Below, in pieces: positions 5,044 through 9,491 of a stretch of 9,491 bases of DNA. Each line of letters starts with the position of its first letter. Positions within the stretch are counted from its first letter, which is position 1. The position numbers were made by a program, and so were the translations under genes. Source of the DNA: Akkermansiaceae bacterium UBA1518 (GTDB lineage Bacteria; Verrucomicrobiota; Verrucomicrobiia; Verrucomicrobiales; Akkermansiaceae); NCBI GenBank assembly GCA_002323895.1, contig DCQM01000112.1:1-9491 (forward strand), in the 5' to 3' direction. The notes beneath the pieces are model-generated. The model ran no database searches, had not been told where the DNA came from, and was given only the letters and a program-made list of their open reading frames with translations.

Positions 5044-6249
5044 TTACTCGTCGCCGAGAAGATACTTGGAGGCCTGCTCGACGTCCTTATCACCACGTCC
5101 AGAGAGGTTCGCAATGATAATATCTTCCTTGCGCATGGAGCCCGCGATTTTCGAAACGTAAGCCATGGCGTGGGAAGACTCGAGGGCAGGAATGATCCCT
5201 TCAGTATGAGCCAACTCTCGAAAAGCAGCTAAGGCCTCATCGTCAGTTGCATAGGTGTATTCGGCTCGCCCGATATCTTGAAGGTAGGCGTGTTCAGGGC
5301 CGACGGCAGCGTAGTCGAGGCCCGCGCTGACGGAGTGGGTGAGCTCGATCTGACCGTCATCGTTGGCAAGGAGCCAGGTTTTGGAACCTTGAAGAACGCC
5401 CAATTTGCCACCTTGAAATCTGGCGGCATGCTTTTCGGGTTTGATTCCTTTGCCCCCGGCTTCGACTCCAACCATCCGGGTTTCTTGATCGTCGACAAAG
5501 GGATGGAATAGTCCCATGGCATTTGAGCCTCCACCGACGCATGCAACGAGAAGGTCAGGAAGGCGACCTTCTTTTTGAAGAACTTGTTCGCGTGCTTCGA
5601 GGCCAATGACCCGGTGAAAATCTCGCACCATCATGGGAAAAGGATGGGGGCCTAAAGCGGATCCTAGGATGTAGTGGGTATCGTCGACGGTGGCAACCCA
5701 GTCGCGCATCGATTCATTGACGGCTTCTTTGAGAGTCGCTTGCCCGGCCGTCACAGGAACAACCTTGGCGCCCATCAACCTCATTCGGGTGACGTTAAGG
5801 GCTTGGCGCTCCATATCGACCTCGCCCATGTAAACAGTGCAATCCATTCCAAAGCGGGCGCACACAGTTGCGGTGGCGACTCCATGTTGACCAGCCCCGG
5901 TTTCGGCGATAATGCGCTTTTTACCAAGTCTCTTCGCTAAGAGGATCTGGCCGATCGCATTGTTGATTTTGTGAGCTCCGGTGTGGAGAAGATCCTCGCG
6001 TTTGAGGTAAATTTTGGCACCCCCGAGTCGCTCGGTCCAACGCTCCGCAAAGTAAAGAGGGGTTGGACGGCCACAGTAATTTTGGAGGAGATCATCCAAT
6101 TCAGCCTGAAAAGAAGGATCAGCCTTGGCCTCGTCGTAGGCGGCCACGAGGTCGTCTAGGGGCGTCATGAGTGTTTCTGGAGCGAAACATCCTCCAAATT
6201 GACCATAATGACCTGTTGTGTCGGGAACAGCGCTAGCCTCCTTGCTCAT
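5044..6249 (-). CDS. trpB: Tryptophan synthase beta chain
   Basis: TrpB condenses indole with L-serine to make L-tryptophan, using pyridoxal phosphate, as part of an alpha2-beta2 complex with TrpA. The 401-residue protein is full length. HTGAHKINNA carries the PLP lysine (Lys94, matching E. coli Lys87). IIAETGAGQHG carries the catalytic glutamate (Glu116, matching Glu109). GGGSNA (239-244) binds the cofactor phosphate. Asp312 in GLDYAAVGPEHA matches Asp305, and LSGRGDKD near 382-389 contacts the PLP ring. These motifs mark the standard TrpB1 type rather than the TrpB2 paralogue. trpA is not adjacent, so the partner must be encoded elsewhere. No trp leader peptide with tandem Trp codons is visible upstream. 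Its start lacks a Shine-Dalgarno sequence; a weak GTGCCA-N16-TACCTT pair ends six bases before the ATG. Confidence 0.97.
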   Translation of the reverse strand: MSKEASAVPDTTGHYGQFGGCFAPETLMTPLDDLVAAYDEAKADPSFQAELDDLLQNYCGRPTPLYFAERWTERLGGAKIYLKREDLLHTGAHKINNAIGQILLAKRLGKKRIIAETGAGQHGVATATVCARFGMDCTVYMGEVDMERQALNVTRMRLMGAKVVPVTAGQATLKEAVNESMRDWVATVDDTHYILGSALGPHPFPMMVRDFHRVIGLEAREQVLQKEGRLPDLLVACVGGGSNAMGLFHPFVDDQETRMVGVEAGGKGIKPEKHAARFQGGKLGVLQGSKTWLLANDDGQIELTHSVSAGLDYAAVGPEHAYLQDIGRAEYTYATDDEALAAFRELAHTEGIIPALESSHAMAYVSKIAGSMRKEDIIIANLSGRGDKDVEQASKYLLGDE

Positions 6250-6391
6250 GATGGCAAGGTAGCCGATGAGTGGGGATTGGCACGCGTAAATTTAGGCGTC
6301 TTGTGAACCATTACGAACTTAGGTCCGAAAGGTTTCTAGGGTTTCTTATTTGGCTATCACCCACTTGATATTTTCGACATTCGTATGAAAC

Positions 6392-6413
6392 ACAAATCAA
6401 GTCGTGATTTTGT
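6392..6413 (+). promoter_or_regulatory. Hairpin or operator-like inverted repeat upstream of purN
   Basis: AAATCA (6394-6399) and TGATTT (6405-6410) form a perfect inverted repeat around AGTCG. It can be lengthened by an A-T and a C-G pair if one T is bulged. A second, overlapping inverted pair, ACTTGAT (6363-6369) and ATCAAGT (6396-6402), lies 33 bases apart centre to centre, about three helical turns. The site sits in the 189-base divergent gap between trpB and purN. The gap also holds a near-tandem GGTTTCT repeat (6331 and 6340) and no promoter that I can place with confidence. Regulation is inferred from symmetry only. Confidence 0.3.
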
Positions 6414-6438
6414 AAGGTGTTTCTGCTGGATTCCCTTC

Positions 6439-6984
6439 ATGGCGAAGATCGCAGTGCTAGGTTCTGGAACGGGGTCGAATTTCCAAGCCCTTAGTGAGGA
6501 ATTTGGTGATGAGATTGTGCTAGTGATTTCTGATCAGCCTGGTGCTGGGATTCTAGAGAGAGCAAAAGCATTCGGAATTCCAACCGCATTAGAGGCGGAT
6601 GGCCCTGATCTTAGCGCGCGAATTTTGAAGCGACTTGGTGGTATCGACCTCATCTGCCTCGCGGGTTATATGCGCTTCGTGAAGGAGCCACTTTTAAGCG
6701 CTTTTCCAAACCGGATTCTTAATATTCATCCGTCACTCCTTCCAAAGTATCCCGGTAAGGCAGCATGGGAGCAGGCTTTGTCTGATAAAGCAGAAGTGAC
6801 GGGCTGCACCGTTCATTATGTCGATGCCGGAATCGATACCGGAGAAGTGATTTTGCAGGAAAAAGTAGAGGTCTTAAATGATGATACTGCGACGAGTTTA
6901 CATGCCCGGATCCAAATTGCAGAGCATCGCGTTTATCCAGAAGCAGTGAAACGGGTGCTCAAAAAAATGAGTGGCAGAGTGTGA
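6439..6984 (+). CDS. purN: Phosphoribosylglycinamide formyltransferase
   Basis: PurN transfers a formyl group from 10-formyltetrahydrofolate to glycinamide ribonucleotide, the third step of purine synthesis. The 181-residue protein is close to family length. GSGTGSNFQAL (8-18) binds the nucleotide phosphate. ILNIHPSLLPKYPG supplies the catalytic Asn95 and His97, matching E. coli Asn106 and His108. HYVDAGIDTGEVI supplies Asp133, matching Asp144. The loop after YPG reads KAAWEQAL instead of the LHTHRQAL type in E. coli, so the two histidines there are absent; the catalytic trio is intact. The ATG at 6439 is chosen because MAKIAVLGSG is the normal N-terminus. An in-frame ATG at 6385 would add 18 residues without family support. 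purM and purH are not adjacent. The gene converges on the FG-GAP gene, and no clear terminator lies in the 51-base gap. Confidence 0.95.
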   Translation: MAKIAVLGSGTGSNFQALSEEFGDEIVLVISDQPGAGILERAKAFGIPTALEADGPDLSARILKRLGGIDLICLAGYMRFVKEPLLSAFPNRILNIHPSLLPKYPGKAAWEQALSDKAEVTGCTVHYVDAGIDTGEVILQEKVEVLNDDTATSLHARIQIAEHRVYPEAVKRVLKKMSGRV

Positions 6985-7035
6985 CGAAATCACCAGCGAG
7001 AGGAATGAGAGTATTAGCTCAATTTCCTGCTCAAT

Positions 7036-8232
7036 TTATTTCAAGCTGCTAAAGATAAAAACCCCTTTCTTGTTTCCAACCCCAAGGTCAGTTTTGCCGT
7101 CGCCATTGACATCGCCAGCGGCAAGTTGAGTCCCGACGCCTGAATCGGTGTCGAGGAGGTGGGGAATGAATCGGGCTCCTTTGTCATCGCGGACGAGCTC
7201 AAACCAGTAAAGAACGGCAGGTTGATTAGCCCCAGGATCGTTACCGTTATGCGCAAAATATCGCTTGCCAGTTGCGAAGTCGGTAAGTCCGTCTTTGTTA
7301 AAATCCCCTGCTACAAGAGCGTGGGATTGGCTAAATGTCACATCCCCAATACCGGGTGACTTATCCTCGGGAATGAGGTTGTGTTTCTTAAAAGTGATGC
7401 GGCCTTCACGTTTGTGGTTTTCAAACCAGGCGAGTCCCCAGGAGTGAGCTGCGGTACTCGAAACGACATCGTTGTCGCCATCGCCATCGATGTCGAAGAC
7501 CAGCATTTGAGCACCACCACCCGGCGAAAATTGGTGGCGGTGAAAGTTCCAGTTTCCAGACTTGAGGGGATCGGCGGGAGCTTCATACCACCCTTCCTTC
7601 TCGAGAACATCAGTGCGGCCGTCACCATTGAGATCGCCGAAGCCGAGCCCGTGATAGTAAGGCGACTTGGTGCGCTCGGGTGAGATGGAGTGGAAGGTCC
7701 AGGGCTGCTCGGGTGCTTTGGGATCTGGAGTGAAGAAACCGAAGCGGCCATCCTTCATCGCGACGAGCTCAAGATTACCGTCACCAGTAAGGTCTGTTAT
7801 TTCGGGTGATTCGTTGCCGATCTTCGCCGCCACGCGATGCTTGACCCAGTTCTGCGATGGTTTTTCGGGCTGTAAGTAGAGGTCGAGGTGGAATTTACCA
7901 TCGTGTGCGATCTGAAAGATGTCGCTGCGTCCATCGCCATTGATGTCAAGAACCCAGCTTTGAAAAGAGTTGTGTTTGTAGCCTTTGGCAGGGACGGCTT
8001 CGCCCGGGCGGTAGCGGTTTGATTTTTTAAATTCGGGGCCGGACCACCAGAAGGGGCCAGCGAGGAGGTCGATCTTGCCATCACCGTCGACATCACCAAA
8101 AGAGGCTCCTTCGGTGTAAACACCGGGCGCGACTACCTGACGCGCGTGGCTGGCTTTGTCTTTGGCTGAGTCGCGCGCTGCCAGGACGAGGGCTACGAGG
8201 CTGATGGGGAGGGTAAGTTTGAGGAGCTTCAT
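7036..8232 (-). CDS. Exported FG-GAP/VCBS beta-propeller protein
   Basis: This 398-residue protein has a signal peptide (MKLLKLTLPISLVALVLAA) followed by repeats of the calcium-binding FG-GAP type. Seven DxDGDGxxD-like loops begin at residues 47, 96, 147, 200, 247, 310 and 374 (for example DVDGDGKIDLL, DINGDGRSDIF, DIDGDGDNDVV), which fits a seven-bladed propeller like that of integrin alpha chains. The third loop is degenerate (DLTGDGNLEL) and the sixth has DFNKDG. Such proteins act outside the cytoplasm, usually in binding or as scaffolds; no catalytic residues are evident. The ATG at 8232 overlaps the stop of the upstream heme-binding gene in ATGA, so the two are co-translated and probably work together. 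The substrate or partner cannot be read from the sequence. Confidence 0.9.
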   Translation of the reverse strand: MKLLKLTLPISLVALVLAARDSAKDKASHARQVVAPGVYTEGASFGDVDGDGKIDLLAGPFWWSGPEFKKSNRYRPGEAVPAKGYKHNSFQSWVLDINGDGRSDIFQIAHDGKFHLDLYLQPEKPSQNWVKHRVAAKIGNESPEITDLTGDGNLELVAMKDGRFGFFTPDPKAPEQPWTFHSISPERTKSPYYHGLGFGDLNGDGRTDVLEKEGWYEAPADPLKSGNWNFHRHQFSPGGGAQMLVFDIDGDGDNDVVSSTAAHSWGLAWFENHKREGRITFKKHNLIPEDKSPGIGDVTFSQSHALVAGDFNKDGLTDFATGKRYFAHNGNDPGANQPAVLYWFELVRDDKGARFIPHLLDTDSGVGTQLAAGDVNGDGKTDLGVGNKKGVFIFSSLK

Positions 8233-9491
8233 TTGGTGACGATTTCGAGTAAGACAGGAGCTTGGCGGTAAGCGGAATTCACAGCGAGAGTGAAATGCTC
8301 GGGATCTTCGTTTCCGGCTAGCTCAATGATGGCGGGTCCTTCTTGAGGAAGAACAATTTCTTTCTTGCCGGCAAAGAGGTCGAGCAGAGTGGTGTCGTTG
8401 ATTTTGAGTTTCACTTTGCCTTTTTGAGTGACCCCAAATCGAGCGACTCCCCAGGTGTTGCGGCCTCGACCTTTGACTTTGGGAAGTTCAGAAGGAAGGA
8501 GTTCTCCGCTAACTTTGCTACCGTAGGTCTGCCATTGGTAGCCTTCGAATTTCTCGGCAAAGACGGCCGTTCCATAGTGGCCCATGCCATCGACAGTTCT
8601 TGGGTGAGGCTGCAAGACCACATAGTCACGGATGATAGGTTTCGCGCTAACCTTAAAGTCACCGTCCTTACCTAACTCGGAGAGAAATCGAACTAAGTCT
8701 ATGAATTGGTCCTCCCGAAGCCCGGCGGTGAGCCCGGGTGGCATCATGGAAACGGGGCTGATCGTGATGTTCTTGATGTCACTCCTGGCGATGCGGTTCA
8801 TCTGTCCTGCGTAGTCGCGGAGGACAACTTCGGTATCACTTTCGCTGACTAAACCACCTGTGTGAGCGTTCCCATTTTTCTCGCTGACTAGGGTGGTGTG
8901 GTAGCCTTCCTTGATCTTGTCGTTAGGATTGAGAAGCGAGGTAATGAGGTAGTCGACCGGTGCGCTAGCTCCGATGCTGACAAGGTCGGGGCCGATTGGG
9001 CTGCCGACCCCGCCGATGGCGTGGCATGCGATGCACTGGAGATCGTTCCGCCGGTAGATCATTTCGCCGCGATGAGGATCGCCTTCCGATCGCACGCGCT
9101 CGATGAGTTTGGCCATATCTGCGCTAGAGGGTTGTTGAGACATGGGCTTGAGCTTTCCGGAGAGTTGTAAGGCCGCTATCAGGTCCTTGGGTGGTCGCCC
9201 CGAGGTGCCGGCGCGTTGGAGACCAAGAGTGGCGATTTTGGTGGGCAGGGTTTTTCCTTCAAGGGCTTTAGCAAGCGAAGTAGAGGCCCTGGAACTTTGT
9301 AGGAAGCTTGTAAATAAGCGGTGTTCGTCTTTTCCTTCTTTGTCTTGTTGCAACAATGCCACGGCGCTGGTGGCAGCTCGGTCGGGAGCAATTTGAGCCA
9401 GTTCCTTCACCGCAATGACGCGAGTCGCTTCGTCGGGAGATTCCTTCGAAAGCTTGAGGAACAATTTTATCGTTTTCTCGTCCCCGAAGAG
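8229..9491 (-). CDS. PVC-type heme-binding CxxCH protein, C-terminal part (runs off right edge)
   Basis: The minus strand is open to the window edge, giving 420 residues without a start; the in-frame TTG at 9464 is not a credible start. The first 90 or so residues look helical and HEAT-like. Next comes the heme-binding region of the Pirellula/Verrucomicrobium type (TIGR02603-like). RGEMIYRRNDLQCIACHAIGG has the CxxCH motif at bases 9021-9035, then SPIGPDL, YLITSLLNPNDKIKEGYH, TEVVLRDYAG and SMMPPGLT, where a methionine is the likely axial ligand. RFLSELGKDGDF closes the domain. About 150 further residues form a beta-rich C-terminal part unknown to me. In this family the missing N-terminus is usually an NHL/PQQ-like propeller with a signal peptide. 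The protein is probably periplasmic, with covalently bound heme c. It is coupled to the FG-GAP gene downstream. Confidence 0.93.
   Translation of the reverse strand, partial: LFGDEKTIKLFLKLSKESPDEATRVIAVKELAQIAPDRAATSAVALLQQDKEGKDEHRLFTSFLQSSRASTSLAKALEGKTLPTKIATLGLQRAGTSGRPPKDLIAALQLSGKLKPMSQQPSSADMAKLIERVRSEGDPHRGEMIYRRNDLQCIACHAIGGVGSPIGPDLVSIGASAPVDYLITSLLNPNDKIKEGYHTTLVSEKNGNAHTGGLVSESDTEVVLRDYAGQMNRIARSDIKNITISPVSMMPPGLTAGLREDQFIDLVRFLSELGKDGDFKVSAKPIIRDYVVLQPHPRTVDGMGHYGTAVFAEKFEGYQWQTYGSKVSGELLPSELPKVKGRGRNTWGVARFGVTQKGKVKLKINDTTLLDLFAGKKEIVLPQEGPAIIELAGNEDPEHFTLAVNSAYRQAPVLLEIVTK

Noticed and set aside
6250..6330. Trp attenuator or leader peptide before trpB
   Set aside because: No short frame with tandem Trp codons and no alternating hairpins followed by a T-run were found.
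6385..6438. N-terminal extension of PurN from the ATG at 6385
   Set aside because: The 18 extra residues have no family counterpart; MAKIAVLGSG is the expected start.
7017..7037. Direct repeat GCTCAATTT (7017-7025 and 7029-7037) between purN and the FG-GAP gene
   Set aside because: Nine bases only, no flanking mobile-element features, and the second copy runs into a stop codon; probably chance.
1..9491. CRISPR arrays, tRNA or rRNA genes, insertion sequences
   Set aside because: No regularly spaced repeats, cloverleaf-like sequence, rRNA signatures, transposase motifs or terminal inverted repeats were seen on reading both strands.

Overview
This window most likely comes from a verrucomicrobial bacterium (PVC group), probably near Verrucomicrobiales. 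The strongest evidence is at the right end. A gene there carries the cytochrome c-like heme-binding region (CxxCH) typical of large secreted planctomycete and verrucomicrobial proteins, and it is coupled to a secreted FG-GAP/VCBS propeller gene. The rpmH-rnpA-yidD-yidC cluster lacks an adjacent dnaA, and no start codon has a clear Shine-Dalgarno sequence; both fit this placement but do not prove it. Genus cannot be settled from the sequence alone.

Layout from left to right. Bases 1-423 (minus) hold the N-terminal part of a phospholipase D-like protein that runs off the left edge. Its promoter lies very close to the ATG and overlaps a small palindrome. Bases 618-1544 (minus) encode an unrecognised exported protein. 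Bases 1821-4566 (minus) are a compact operon read rpmH, rnpA, yidD, yidC. It starts at a TTGACA-type promoter at about 4626-4653 and ends at a clear intrinsic terminator at 1748-1782. Bases 4812-5042 (plus) encode a 76-residue single-pass membrane protein that converges on trpB with a one-base gap. Bases 5044-6249 (minus) are trpB (tryptophan synthase beta) without trpA beside it. Bases 6439-6984 (plus) are purN, divergent from trpB and without purM beside it. Bases 7036-8232 and 8229-9491 (minus) are the coupled FG-GAP propeller and heme-binding genes; the latter runs off the right edge.

Functionally, the central operon joins ribosome assembly (L34), tRNA 5' processing (RNase P protein) and membrane-protein insertion (YidD, YidC). 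trpB and purN are single biosynthetic genes. The right-hand pair is an exported module of unknown substrate, plausibly linked to periplasmic or surface catabolism as elsewhere in PVC bacteria. Most of the window is ordinary core genome, and I found no clearly new multi-gene system. The items most worth a second look are the truncated PLD gene with its near-leaderless, palindrome-bearing promoter, the unrecognised exported protein with a C8 tract in its coding strand, the tryptophan-tailed small membrane protein, the extended L34, and the overall lack of Shine-Dalgarno sequences.
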